Of a stretch of DNA of 64,000 nucleotides, positions 46,405 through 54,861 are shown one piece after another (the first letter of the stretch is position 1; every line of letters begins with the position of its first letter). A program made the translations under genes and the position numbers. Source of the stretch: Hymenobacter norwichensis DSM 15439 (GTDB lineage Bacteria > Bacteroidota > Bacteroidia > Cytophagales > Hymenobacteraceae); NCBI RefSeq assembly GCF_000420705.1, contig NZ_ATVL01000008.1:339923-403922 (forward strand). The letters are read 5' to 3'. Under the pieces are notes generated by a model. The model had not been told where the DNA came from, ran no database searches, and saw only the letters and a list, made by a program, of their open reading frames with translations.

Positions 46405-47625
46405 TTACGCTGGCCGACTGGCCAGAGGCAGTAATAGCTGTTCGTAGGCTTCCTGCGCCCTGGCTACCGTACGGTACCGCATAGCCAACTGCCGGATAGT
46501 GTTGCGGTAATCAGGCTGCTGTAAGAGCGTTGCAATCTGTTGAATAGCAGCTGGAACGGTAGCAGGCCGGTCGAGGTTGAAGATGGCTCCCCCCCCCTCC
46601 TGCTGAATAATGTCGCTGTCGTCGCCGACGCCTTCGGTGAGCAGTACGGGCAGCCCGGCCGCCCAATATTCCCCCACCTTAATAGGTGAACAGAACCGGC
46701 GGCATTCAGCAGGCTTGATGGTAGCAAACGCAAAGTCGGCCGCCGAGAGGTAGCCTGGCACTTCAGCGTGAGGCGCTTTGGTAACGAACGCCTGCTCAGC
46801 GGTGAAGCCGACGTTGGCTAATTTGGCGCGGACCTCCGCTTCCGGATTAGGCGTGAGTATCAGCAGCCGAAATGCTGGCCCAAAATGCGCGGCTGCATCC
46901 CGAAACAGCTCGAAGGCTTCGGCATCATAGTAGATGTCGCCGAACTTGCCTACGTAGATACCGACCGGAGCCGCCTGGTCTATACCTAACCGGGCGCGGA
47001 CCTGCTGCCGGCGAGCGGGGTCGAAGCTGAAATCTGGCACATTCACCGAGCACGGCACCGTTACGATGCGCGGCCCAGGCACTCCTTCCTGCACCAGCTG
47101 GCGGCGGTAGTTTTCAGCTACCGGCATCAGGCCCACAGCCAGCTGCTTCTGCTTTTTCTCCCAATGACGCTGAAACAGGTAGCGCGGGTCGTAGCTTTTC
47201 CACACTCCCGATTCTAGCATATAGTCAGCGTGCGGCTCAAACGACTCCACCAGAAAAGGCGTACGGGTTTTCTTCCACACCAGATACGCCAGCGCCCCGG
47301 CGGGTGCCCCACGGCCCAGCAGTACGTCAATATTATGCTCTTTCACCAGCTCAATCAGCTCGTTTGGGAAGCGCACAAAATCGTCGATTTTGTTGAGCAA
47401 CAGCGGCTGGTTCTGGCGGCTTCGCAGCGGTGCAAACGTAATTTTATTGGTAGCAAACCCCGGCGCAAAATGCAGCTCCCGGCTAGCACTGGCTCCTCGC
47501 TCAATGGTCACGAACAGAATTTTCTGGACTTCGGGCATTTGCTGGAGCAGGCGCAAATGCGGAAACACGGTGGAAACCGTCAGTCCGTCTTCTAGGCCCC
47601 AATAACTTAAAAACAGCAGATTCAT
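46405..47625 (-). CDS. Glycosyltransferase, GT4 family
   Basis: A 406-residue GT-B transferase beginning MNLLFLSYWGLEDGLTVSTV. It has NIDVLLGRGAPAGALAYLVW, VGIYVGKFGDIYYDAEAF and in the C-domain ATIKPAECRRFCSPIKVGEYWAAGLPVLLTE, the donor-binding loop with a K-E pair. A run of nine C on the plus strand (46589-46597), which is G9 in the coding strand, falls in QQEGGGAIF and could cause slippage. The next gene upstream lies 22 bases away, so they are co-transcribed. Confidence 0.82.
   Translation of the reverse strand: MNLLFLSYWGLEDGLTVSTVFPHLRLLQQMPEVQKILFVTIERGASASRELHFAPGFATNKITFAPLRSRQNQPLLLNKIDDFVRFPNELIELVKEHNIDVLLGRGAPAGALAYLVWKKTRTPFLVESFEPHADYMLESGVWKSYDPRYLFQRHWEKKQKQLAVGLMPVAENYRRQLVQEGVPGPRIVTVPCSVNVPDFSFDPARRQQVRARLGIDQAAPVGIYVGKFGDIYYDAEAFELFRDAAAHFGPAFRLLILTPNPEAEVRAKLANVGFTAEQAFVTKAPHAEVPGYLSAADFAFATIKPAECRRFCSPIKVGEYWAAGLPVLLTEGVGDDSDIIQQEGGGAIFNLDRPATVPAAIQQIATLLQQPDYRNTIRQLAMRYRTVARAQEAYEQLLLPLASRPA
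46589..46597. repeat. Homopolymer C9/G9 inside a GT4 gene
   Basis: Nine consecutive C on the plus strand, encoding the Gly-rich turn QQEGGGAIF on the minus strand. The reading frame is intact in this copy. Confidence 0.9.
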
Positions 47626-47647
47626 CAGTTGAGTATCGAGTACGTAT

Positions 47648-48553
47648 TTACTGGCCGCGCATTCCTTTCAGCCAGCCAATGAGCTGCGGCCCGGCCAGAA
47701 TGCGCCCGGCCAGCGGCAGCGCCTTGCGTAGCGGCAGCCGGGGCCAAGCCTGCCGCAGAAACCCAAGAGCTTGACTCCGGTGATTATCAGCATAGGCGTG
47801 GATGGCGCACAGATAGTGAATGTGGCCTTGCAACTGCTGGCTTTGCGCAGGCGTGAGCTGCACATGGGTGCGCACCCAGTCCGTGAGCTTGAGCCAGCGC
47901 CGAATCAGGCCCTGGTTGTCGGCGCGCATGGAGCGGGCATCGTGGTCATTCATGGTCAGCGTCACGGCATCCACCAAGTACACTGTATCGTGCTGGGTGT
48001 TTTCCAGCATGAACATCCAGTCTTCCACCGCCGCAAACGTGCGGTCCTCCTCGAACAGCTTCAGCCCTGGGTTCTGGCGGCGCACACAGATGTTGCAGGC
48101 CAGCGCGTTACCGTTCAGGAAGAAGTCGAGGCCGTAGCGGCCGGCCGATAGTGCGGCCAGGTCACTGGAGCTACGCTGCCCGTTGCGGTTGAAATCGAAC
48201 TTGGTGGCAATGAAATTGGGTTGATTCTGCGCCTGAATAGCCGCGTGCAGCGTAACTAGGTGCGTTGGGTGCAGCAGGTCATCAGAATCCAGAAACAGTA
48301 CATATTCGCCTTGGGCACGCGCCACGCCGTAGTTCCGGGCCAGGCCTCGCTCGCCATTTTCCTTGGCGTAGTAGTGCAGGCGGGGGTCGGGCAGCTGGCG
48401 CACGATGTCGGCCGTATTGTCTTTGCTGCCATCATCCACCACAATAACTTCGAAAGCGGTAAACGTTTGGGCGAGTACCGAGCGCAGCGTGTCGGCAATG
48501 AAACCGGCGCGGTTGTAGGTCGGAATAATGACGCTGAAAAACGGAGTAGGCAT
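47648..48553 (-). CDS. Glycosyltransferase, GT2 family
   Basis: A 301-residue GT-A transferase with the classical start FFSVIIPTYNRAGFIADTLRSVL, VVDDGSKDNTADIVRQL and LFLDSDDLLHPTHL, which is the DxD-like SDD metal site. Later there is FAAVEDWMFMLENT, the EDWxL acceptor-side motif of this family. It heads a minus-strand series (47648, 46405, 45638, 44694) with TTG-N16-TACCTTTG about 80 bases upstream, a good candidate promoter. Confidence 0.85.
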   Translation of the reverse strand: MPTPFFSVIIPTYNRAGFIADTLRSVLAQTFTAFEVIVVDDGSKDNTADIVRQLPDPRLHYYAKENGERGLARNYGVARAQGEYVLFLDSDDLLHPTHLVTLHAAIQAQNQPNFIATKFDFNRNGQRSSSDLAALSAGRYGLDFFLNGNALACNICVRRQNPGLKLFEEDRTFAAVEDWMFMLENTQHDTVYLVDAVTLTMNDHDARSMRADNQGLIRRWLKLTDWVRTHVQLTPAQSQQLQGHIHYLCAIHAYADNHRSQALGFLRQAWPRLPLRKALPLAGRILAGPQLIGWLKGMRGQ

Positions 48554-48633
48554 GCAGGCAGGATGAAAGCCGACTGAAACACTCGTGCCGCCGCAGTTAC
48601 TGCGCGCTTCATCAGACGTTTCAGACCGAAGTA

Positions 48634-48641
48634 CAAAGGTA
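48634..48641 (-). promoter_or_regulatory. TTG-N16-TACCTTTG promoter for the 48.5-44.7 kb glycosyltransferase series
   Basis: TACCTTTG with a TTG 16 bases upstream on the minus strand, about 80 bases before the ATG at 48553. It is divergent from the promoter at 48693. Confidence 0.5.
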
Positions 48642-48692
48642 GCCGGACTTTGGCTATCAATTCCGGCGCTAGATTGATGGCCTGCTAGCCGG

Positions 48693-48700
48693 TACTTTTG
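48693..48700 (+). promoter_or_regulatory. TTG-N16-TACTTTTG promoter for the GT23-like gene at 48738
   Basis: TACTTTTG fits TAnnTTTG, and a TTG lies at 48674-48676. The leader would be about 37 bases to the ATG. Confidence 0.5.
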
Positions 48701-48737
48701 CCTAGGCTATTGTGCTTCCGCTCTACTTCTTTTCCCG

Positions 48738-49709
48738 ATGACAACCGACGAATGGCTTAACCGGTACTATGCTCTGAATCAGTCGTTCAGTAAGCGACTG
48801 ATATTTCGGCTGGGCGTTGATTCCGGTTTTTTTTCGGAATACAACAATATGCTGCTGGCTCTGCTTTACTGCCTGAAGCATGGCATCCGGTTCGAACTGT
48901 ACTCCGACCACACGCACTTTGCCCTGCGTGACGGCTGGAACGATTTTTTTGTCCCGTTCGGCGCAGCCAACACCCAGCGCATCAACAAAGACTACAACCT
49001 GCGGCCATATATCATCGAACAAAGCAAAGAAGCGCCACTGCAGAAGCTAGTGAAATACTGCTATATCACGGCGGCGTACAAGCTCTTATTTGGCGTTGAT
49101 TATCTGACGCAGGACCTGTGGGCTCATCACCGCAACCCATCTTTTGCCCACACCACGTTTACGATTCCGGAGCTTGGCTTCGAGCAGACGCCATTGCTGG
49201 AAGCCACCCAGTGGTTCATCAAGGCTTTATGGAATTACAACCAGCCGAGCGGCCAGGCAATAGCCCAGCTTACCCAAACTGTCGTGCTGCCGGCGGAGTA
49301 CATCAGTCTACACATCCGGGCAGGTGACAAGTTTACGGAAACAAAGATGTACGATTTCAGCGAGTACATGGTGCCAGCAACCCGCTTTTCCGCCAATCAA
49401 ACTGCCTTTGTTATGACTGACGATTATACTGTGGTGGAGCAGTTGCGAAAACAGTACACTGACTGGCAGTTTCATACCTTATGCCTTCCTTCAGAACGTG
49501 GGTATTTCCATAAAGCATTTGTGAAACAAGACAGGCAGGCGAAATACCAGCATCACTTGCAGTTATTTGCGGCAATTGACATTACGGCGGGCGCCACAAA
49601 GTTTATTGGCACCTACAACTCCAACCCCGGTATGTATATGGGTATGCGCATCGGGCCAGAGCGGTGCTTCTGCCTGGACTCCGACGAATGGGTTCTGATT
49701 CAGCTGTAG
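48738..49709 (+). CDS. GT23/NodZ-like putative fucosyltransferase, paralogue A
   Basis: A 323-residue protein with HIRAGDK (192-198), the donor-binding HxRxGDK-type motif of fucosyltransferases such as FUT8 and NodZ, and KFIGTYNSNPGMYMG (288-302), a counterpart of their GTxSS segment. An N-terminal block SGFFSEYNNMLLALLYCL and MTDDYTVVEQL are strongly conserved with two other genes here (54862-55821 and 62258-63199). No signal or membrane segment is seen, so it probably acts in the cytoplasm on a lipid-linked glycan with GDP-fucose. A T8 run lies near residues 30-32. Activity is inferred, not proven. It is a single gene with its own promoter. Confidence 0.7.
   Translation: MTTDEWLNRYYALNQSFSKRLIFRLGVDSGFFSEYNNMLLALLYCLKHGIRFELYSDHTHFALRDGWNDFFVPFGAANTQRINKDYNLRPYIIEQSKEAPLQKLVKYCYITAAYKLLFGVDYLTQDLWAHHRNPSFAHTTFTIPELGFEQTPLLEATQWFIKALWNYNQPSGQAIAQLTQTVVLPAEYISLHIRAGDKFTETKMYDFSEYMVPATRFSANQTAFVMTDDYTVVEQLRKQYTDWQFHTLCLPSERGYFHKAFVKQDRQAKYQHHLQLFAAIDITAGATKFIGTYNSNPGMYMGMRIGPERCFCLDSDEWVLIQL
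48827..48834. repeat. Homopolymer T8 inside GT23-like paralogue A
   Basis: Eight T bases encode the end of SGFFSE near the start of the gene. A slip here would truncate the protein early. A second T7 run lies at 48944-48950. Confidence 0.85.
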
Positions 49710-49734
49710 CCTGAGTTTCCCAGAACTTCTATGT

Positions 49735-51132
49735 TCAAGAAGCTATTCCTTCCAAAGCAGCACGCGCGCCCCACAACAGAGCCAAAGTGGCTAGTACCAA
49801 TACTATGCTGCGGGCAGCCAGTTTAAGAACCGGTAGCTTCAGCAGGTATAAAATGTTCATGTCTACCAGGAAGGTAACCAACAAGCTACTGAGCCCGAAA
49901 AGCAGCATGCCTAGGTTCAGGTTATGCATATTAATACCTAATAACAAGCTGCCCGTCCGAACCAGTACTAACAGCGCCGTACCAGCTAAGGCCAACCGCT
50001 GCCGCCGTAGCACTGCATATACTGGACTGGTAGCATACGAGGCCAGCCGGAACACATAGTAATACCCTAAGTACCCGGTAAACACGCCTGCCTGTTCCCA
50101 CTCGGCCCCGAATACAAAGCGAAAAATCCAGTCGCCAAATACGGTAATAATACCAAAAGGCAACAGCCCTAAGTAAAATAGTTTGTTGTAAAGGTCGAGG
50201 CAGATGTGCTTGAGTCGCTCGGGCTCTTGCTGGTAGGTTTCGGTAGCTTTCTGCAGAAATACCGGAGCCACTGCGTTGCCAATCAGGTTGAGAGGCAGTT
50301 CCAGCAAACTAGTGGAAAAAGCATACAGCCCAACGGCCCCGGCTCCAAAACCAGTGGTCAGAAAGAAGATTGGCAATTGGCCAGCCAGGTTGCCCAAATA
50401 AGCAGTCGGCATCACGTAGAATGGATACTCCCGGTACTGCCATGCCACCGCCCTGATATAAGACCACGAAAACGGGCGCCATATTTCGTGTAACTGCCGA
50501 TGAATACCACTGAACAGCATGCTGCCAAACATGGTGAGTTTAGCAAACAAGTCACCCAGCAACAGGCCACCCACCGGCCCATTGGCTACCCACCCTACGC
50601 CCAGCGTGAGGCTGCGGCCCGCTACGGCCGTTGCCACGTCAATACCCGCCCGCTTCTTGAAATCTTTGGTACGCAGATACCACGCACTCATTATCACGTT
50701 TAGGTTGAAAACAAATACTGCAAACGGAATGACGTAAAACCATCCGCCCAGCGCCTCGGCCTGCAGCCAGCCCAGCAAGGGCACCCGCAGCAGCCCAAAA
50801 GCCAGCAGCATCAGCGCCAGCGCCGCCACGCTCAACAACACCGTCAATTGTACCAGCGCCAGAAACCGGCTACGCTGCCGCGGCAGCAGAAAAGCCGGCG
50901 CGTATCCCAGTGTCGAGAATAGGCTTACGTTACTGATGATGGCATTGAATACTGCAAACAGCCCGTAGCTCTGTGGCCCGTACAGCCGCGTCATGATGGG
51001 TGAAACCGCAAAGCCGAGCACCGCCACCGCTGCTGTACCGGAAAAGGTAATGGCAAAATTCTGCGCAAACGAGCCTTTCTGCCGTAGCTGCCTCATGCTG
51101 GCTTCCACTGTTTGCCGAAGGCGTTTGTACAT
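49735..51132 (-). CDS. Polysaccharide flippase (Wzx/MATE-like)
   Basis: A 465-residue polytopic protein of about 12 to 14 membrane segments (for example FAITFSGTAAVAVLGFAVSPIMTRLYGP, QLTVLLSVAALALMLLAFGLL, LALAGTALLVLVRTGSLLLGI). The N-terminal GTAAVAVLGFAVSPIMTRLYGPQSYGLFAVF is the Wzx/RfbX hallmark. It would flip lipid-linked repeat units across the inner membrane. A later in-frame ATG at 51096 (MRQLRQKGSFAQ) could be the true start. The upstream spacer contains two hairpins and a TAGTTTTG box (51215-51222). Confidence 0.88.
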   Translation of the reverse strand: MYKRLRQTVEASMRQLRQKGSFAQNFAITFSGTAAVAVLGFAVSPIMTRLYGPQSYGLFAVFNAIISNVSLFSTLGYAPAFLLPRQRSRFLALVQLTVLLSVAALALMLLAFGLLRVPLLGWLQAEALGGWFYVIPFAVFVFNLNVIMSAWYLRTKDFKKRAGIDVATAVAGRSLTLGVGWVANGPVGGLLLGDLFAKLTMFGSMLFSGIHRQLHEIWRPFSWSYIRAVAWQYREYPFYVMPTAYLGNLAGQLPIFFLTTGFGAGAVGLYAFSTSLLELPLNLIGNAVAPVFLQKATETYQQEPERLKHICLDLYNKLFYLGLLPFGIITVFGDWIFRFVFGAEWEQAGVFTGYLGYYYVFRLASYATSPVYAVLRRQRLALAGTALLVLVRTGSLLLGINMHNLNLGMLLFGLSSLLVTFLVDMNILYLLKLPVLKLAARSIVLVLATLALLWGARAALEGIAS

Positions 51133-51152
51133 GCAAAAAGGGGAATAACAGA

Positions 51153-51189
51153 AGTGGCAGAAATCGTCACTCAGACGACTTCTGCCACT
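51153..51189. repeat. Hairpin upstream of the flippase gene
   Basis: Arms AGTGGCAGAAATCGTC and GACGACTTCTGCCACT (51153-51168, 51174-51189) pair at 15 of 16 positions. It lies between gmd and the flippase gene; it could attenuate or terminate gmd transcripts. Confidence 0.65.
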
Positions 51190-51210
51190 AACTACGTTTT
51201 ATTATCTATT

Positions 51211-51243
51211 CCAGCAAAACTACTCTGTGCGCTATTTTGCTGG
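51211..51243 (-). repeat. Inverted repeat just after gmd with overlapping TAnnTTTG box
   Basis: Perfect 9-bp arms CCAGCAAAA/TTTTGCTGG (51211-51219 and 51235-51243) with a 15-base loop, followed on the minus strand by an AT-rich run. TAGTTTTG (51215-51222) overlaps the left arm, so it may be a terminator for gmd, a promoter for the flippase gene, or both. Confidence 0.45.
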
Positions 51244-51250
51244 GCAATTG

Positions 51251-52363
51251 CTACTCGTGGTAGTTGTATACTTTGTGGCCCCCTTTGAGCAGGTACTCGT
51301 CGCGCTGGAACAAGGCCACGTCGGCGGCCATCATGTCTTTCACCAGTGAGTTGAGGTCGTGCTTAGGCTCCCAACCGAGCTTGGTTTTAGCTTTAGTGGG
51401 GTCACCAATCAGCAGTTCCACTTCCGTTGGGCGGAAATAACGCGGATCGATTTCCAGTACCACTTGCCCTACTTCTAGGCCCGCGGTAGGATTGTCGCAA
51501 CGTACTACATGGCCTTTCTCGTTTACGCCTTCGCCCGTAAAGGCCACCTCGATGCCTACTTCGGCAAAGGCGCGCTGCACAAACTCACGCACTGTGGTCG
51601 TAACGCCAGTAGCAATTACAAAGTCCTCAGCCGTGTCCTGCTGCAAAATGCGCCACATTGCCTCCACGTAATCTTGGGCATGGCCCCAGTCGCGCTTAGC
51701 GTCGATGTTGCCCAAGAAAATCTTTTGCTGCAAACCCAGGGAAATGCGAGCTACACCGCGCGTAATCTTGCGTGTCACGAAAGTTTCGCCGCGTAGTGGA
51801 GACTCATGGTTGAACAGGATGCCGTTGCAAGCATACATACCATAGGCTTCGCGGTAGTTCACCGTAATCCAGTAAGCATACATTTTAGCTACGGCGTATG
51901 GCGAGCGGGGGTAAAACGGCGTGGTTTCGCTCTGGGGAACTTGCTGTACCAAGCCGTACAGTTCTGAGGTGCTAGCTTGATAAATACGGGTTTTCTCAGT
52001 CAAACCAAGAATTCGAATGGCCTCCAGTAAGCGTAGTGTTCCAATACCATCGGCGTTGGCCGTGTACTCAGGCGTATCGAACGACACCTTCACGTGCGAC
52101 ATGGCGCCCAGGTTATAAATTTCGTCGGGCTGCACTTCCTGGATAATCCGAATTAGGTTGGTGGAGTCCGAGAGGTCGCCATAGTGCAGTTTGAAGCGCA
52201 CATTGGTTTCGTGCGGATCCTGGTACAGGTGGTCAATCCGGTCGGTGTTGAAGAGCGAGGAGCGGCGCTTCAAGCCGTGTACCTCATATCCTTTTTCCAG
52301 CAGGAGTTCGGCCAGGTACGCGCCGTCTTGGCCCGTGATACCCGTAATCAGGGCTACTTTCAT
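51251..52363 (-). CDS. gmd: GDP-mannose 4,6-dehydratase
   Basis: Makes GDP-4-keto-6-deoxymannose, the precursor of GDP-fucose and GDP-rhamnose. From ATG 52363 the 370-residue protein begins [19 protein letters not shown], the Gmd Rossmann signature (GxxGxxG), then [36 protein letters not shown], the catalytic YxxxK in [12 protein letters not shown], and the late [16 protein letters not shown]. The 36-residue extension of a longer reading is not homologous. No gene for GDP-fucose synthase (Fcl) or a rhamnose reductase is in the window, so the end product must be finished elsewhere. Confidence 0.95.
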   Translation of the reverse strand: MKVALITGITGQDGAYLAELLLEKGYEVHGLKRRSSLFNTDRIDHLYQDPHETNVRFKLHYGDLSDSTNLIRIIQEVQPDEIYNLGAMSHVKVSFDTPEYTANADGIGTLRLLEAIRILGLTEKTRIYQASTSELYGLVQQVPQSETTPFYPRSPYAVAKMYAYWITVNYREAYGMYACNGILFNHESPLRGETFVTRKITRGVARISLGLQQKIFLGNIDAKRDWGHAQDYVEAMWRILQQDTAEDFVIATGVTTTVREFVQRAFAEVGIEVAFTGEGVNEKGHVVRCDNPTAGLEVGQVVLEIDPRYFRPTEVELLIGDPTKAKTKLGWEPKHDLNSLVKDMMAADVALFQRDEYLLKGGHKVYNYHE

Positions 52364-52510
52364 GGTATATGGTTGGTAGTAAATGAGTCGTGGTGCGCAG
52401 TGCCGCCTCTCAGGCAGCGAACAGCTAGCTAATGAGGCGGTAAAGATAATAGCAAAAAAACAGGGCCCCAACTATTCCCTTCCTCGGCTTCTCAATTGCT
52501 ATTGCTGTAT

Positions 52511-53599
52511 TTACAAAGATAGATCTCGCAAAATTACATCGCTAATGCGGCGAGCATTTGCCTCTGAGCCAAATTTCTCTTGCTCAACTCCTTCCACAAA
52601 ATCAGTAATAGCATCAGCATACTGTTTGTATTCAGGATATTGCATCTGCTTCAGAAAAAGATAAAGCTCCTGGTTGGATTTGAAGTCACGCCGGTCAATA
52701 AAACAAGCCTTCGGAATCGACTTCTCTACGTCAGGATCCCCCCAATACACCGGAACGCAGCAGGCTGCAAAGCTGTCGAATATTTTCTCGGTGAGATAAC
52801 CGGGTAGGCCACCGGTATTCTCATAAGCAATATTAAACCGATACTGGCGTAAAACGGGAATCTTCTGGTCAGGTGGTATCGGACCGCGATTCACTATATC
52901 GAATACCGCCTTACGACGAGCAGCTGCTAACCGAGTAAGTTGAGCGGTAATAGAAGATGGAGCCAGTTTTTGCAGGATACCAAGTCCACGAAAGCTCTCA
53001 TACGTCTTAGGATGAATAATGCGGCTATAGAGGTCAAACTCATCAGGGTGATTCTTTGCCAGCCATTTCAGCGTAAGATACCGTTCGTGCAGCAATGAAG
53101 ATGAATTGTGTGGTGGTTTCACTACTCCAAATGAACCTGCCATCAGTACGCATAGCTTGCGCTTCTCAAATTCATCTTTCGTTACTGGCCGATATAATTT
53201 ATTCTCTTCTAAATCAATAGCAAAATAATAGTGAAAATAACGCTCGTTATCCACTATGCTATAGTCATAGGTAAATATCTTATCAAATACTTTGTGGTTA
53301 GCAGGACTCCAATTATACGGGTAATATGTTGCAGGCTCACTAAGCACTAAATACGTTTTACGGTCCTTGTGCCAGTCAGAGTTTTGAAAGGGGATACTAT
53401 TATCAAGACTAATAATCAACTCAGAATTTTCAGGCAAATTAATATCCTGAGTAGCTAAATCAATATTGTGTTGCGCTAATTGCTTACGAAGCTCAGAGAA
53501 CATGAAAGCATTGTTTTTCATGCCATAGAAGGATTCATTGAAGAAAATGCCATTCTGAAGCAACACGGAATCTTCTATTACATACAGCGTTGCCTTCAT
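52511..53599 (-). CDS. GT10 family (alpha-1,3-fucosyltransferase-like) glycosyltransferase, copy 1
   Basis: From ATG 53599 (MKATLYVIEDSVLLQNGIFF), 362 residues. The C-terminal donor-binding motif of GT10 is clear: YRFNIAYENTGGLPGYLTEK followed by IFDSFAACCVPVYWGDPDVEK and IPKACFIDRRDF, matching the FxxxxENS...YxTEK...PxxxG consensus. GT10 enzymes transfer fucose from GDP-fucose. The N-terminal part is less conserved and holds no signal peptide, so it works in the cytoplasm. The next gene is a clear paralogue, and the two share the same starts and layout. The DNA here is AT-rich. Confidence 0.85.
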   Translation of the reverse strand: MKATLYVIEDSVLLQNGIFFNESFYGMKNNAFMFSELRKQLAQHNIDLATQDINLPENSELIISLDNSIPFQNSDWHKDRKTYLVLSEPATYYPYNWSPANHKVFDKIFTYDYSIVDNERYFHYYFAIDLEENKLYRPVTKDEFEKRKLCVLMAGSFGVVKPPHNSSSLLHERYLTLKWLAKNHPDEFDLYSRIIHPKTYESFRGLGILQKLAPSSITAQLTRLAAARRKAVFDIVNRGPIPPDQKIPVLRQYRFNIAYENTGGLPGYLTEKIFDSFAACCVPVYWGDPDVEKSIPKACFIDRRDFKSNQELYLFLKQMQYPEYKQYADAITDFVEGVEQEKFGSEANARRISDVILRDLSL

Positions 53600-53671
53600 C
53601 AGCCGCTTCAAATTATTTTTAATGGCTTATTATATTATACTAACACACATTAAATTTAAAACATTTTTTCA

Positions 53672-54766
53672 TCAAACAGTAGCCATGCCCAAGTCTTGCA
53701 TAATAGCCGATGATACTCGTCGTGCATTAGCAATTGAACCAAATTTATCATGTTCAACACCTTGGCTAAATTTCAATACGGCATCAATGTACTGCCGATA
53801 CTGTTGGTAAGACATAGATTTGATAAATCTATACATTTCTGCATCTGTTGAGAATTCTCTCCTATCGATATAGCACCCCTTTGGAATAAAACGGTCAATT
53901 TCTGGCTCGCCTAAGTAGATGGGTATACAACCAGCAGCAAAGCAGTCAAATATTTTTTCAGATATATAACCAGCAAATGCACTGTTTTCATAGCATATAG
54001 CAAATCTATAATTACGAAAAGTATCAATTTTAGCATTTGGGGGAACTGGTCCGCGGCTTACTAAGTCGAAAACATTTTTTCGGCGCATAACCACTGTATC
54101 TGTCACTTGCTTCAAGATTGGCTTAGGCAACACTCGTTGTAGTAAGCCTAACCCTCTAAAGCTCTGTAGCAACCGCGGTTCTATTCCGCGGCTATATAAA
54201 GCAAAATCTTCAGGATGATTACGAGCAAACCATTTAACTGTTTGATAACGAGAATAAAGTAGAGAATTAGATCCTATCACTGGCTTAGTGGTTTGAAACA
54301 TGCCGGCCATAAGCACGCACAATTCTCTGCTATTGAATTCTTCCTCAGACACTAGACGGGCGGCTGGAAGCTCATCTAAGTCGATTGCAAAATAATGGTG
54401 AATATATTTTTCACCGTTAGCCAAGGTATAGTCATAGGTAAATATCAAATCAAAAACTTCATGATTTTCTTTTTTCCATACCTCTGGATAATATGTTGCC
54501 GGCTCATTAAGCATGAGATACAGTCGTTGATTAGGGCTGCGACGATATGTCTGAAAAAAATCTACCACATCAAGCCCAATAATGAGCACAGACTCCTCGG
54601 GTGCGTTAATATCTTGTGTTGCTAGGTCAATGTTCTGGGTAGCAAGCTGCCGCCGCAGTTCTGCGAACATATAACCGTAGTTCTTTACACCATTAATCGG
54701 CAGATCAGAAAAGATTCGATTTTGCAAAAAATCGGGTTCGTTCAGAACAAGCAATGTAGCTTTCAT
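53672..54766 (-). CDS. GT10 family fucosyltransferase-like glycosyltransferase, copy 2
   Basis: A 364-residue paralogue of the neighbouring gene, with MKATLLVLNEPDFLQNRIFS, YMFAELRRQLATQNIDLATQDIN and the GT10 motif as YRFAICYENSAFAGYISEK plus IFDCFAAGCIPIYLGEPEID and IPKGCYIDRREF. The conserved serine of YENS is present here, while copy 1 has YENT. Tandem duplication followed by divergence probably gave two acceptor specificities, for example alpha-1,3 and alpha-1,4 linkages (inference). It is separated from copy 1 by a 72-base spacer. Confidence 0.85.
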   Translation of the reverse strand: MKATLLVLNEPDFLQNRIFSDLPINGVKNYGYMFAELRRQLATQNIDLATQDINAPEESVLIIGLDVVDFFQTYRRSPNQRLYLMLNEPATYYPEVWKKENHEVFDLIFTYDYTLANGEKYIHHYFAIDLDELPAARLVSEEEFNSRELCVLMAGMFQTTKPVIGSNSLLYSRYQTVKWFARNHPEDFALYSRGIEPRLLQSFRGLGLLQRVLPKPILKQVTDTVVMRRKNVFDLVSRGPVPPNAKIDTFRNYRFAICYENSAFAGYISEKIFDCFAAGCIPIYLGEPEIDRFIPKGCYIDRREFSTDAEMYRFIKSMSYQQYRQYIDAVLKFSQGVEHDKFGSIANARRVSSAIMQDLGMATV

Positions 54767-54861
54767 GTAGAACTATTTTATACAAACCATTTTACTTGAA
54801 GTGCATAAGGCCTAAGTAAATGATTCTTTATGAGAATAGGTTTACTTCATATGGTATCTAG

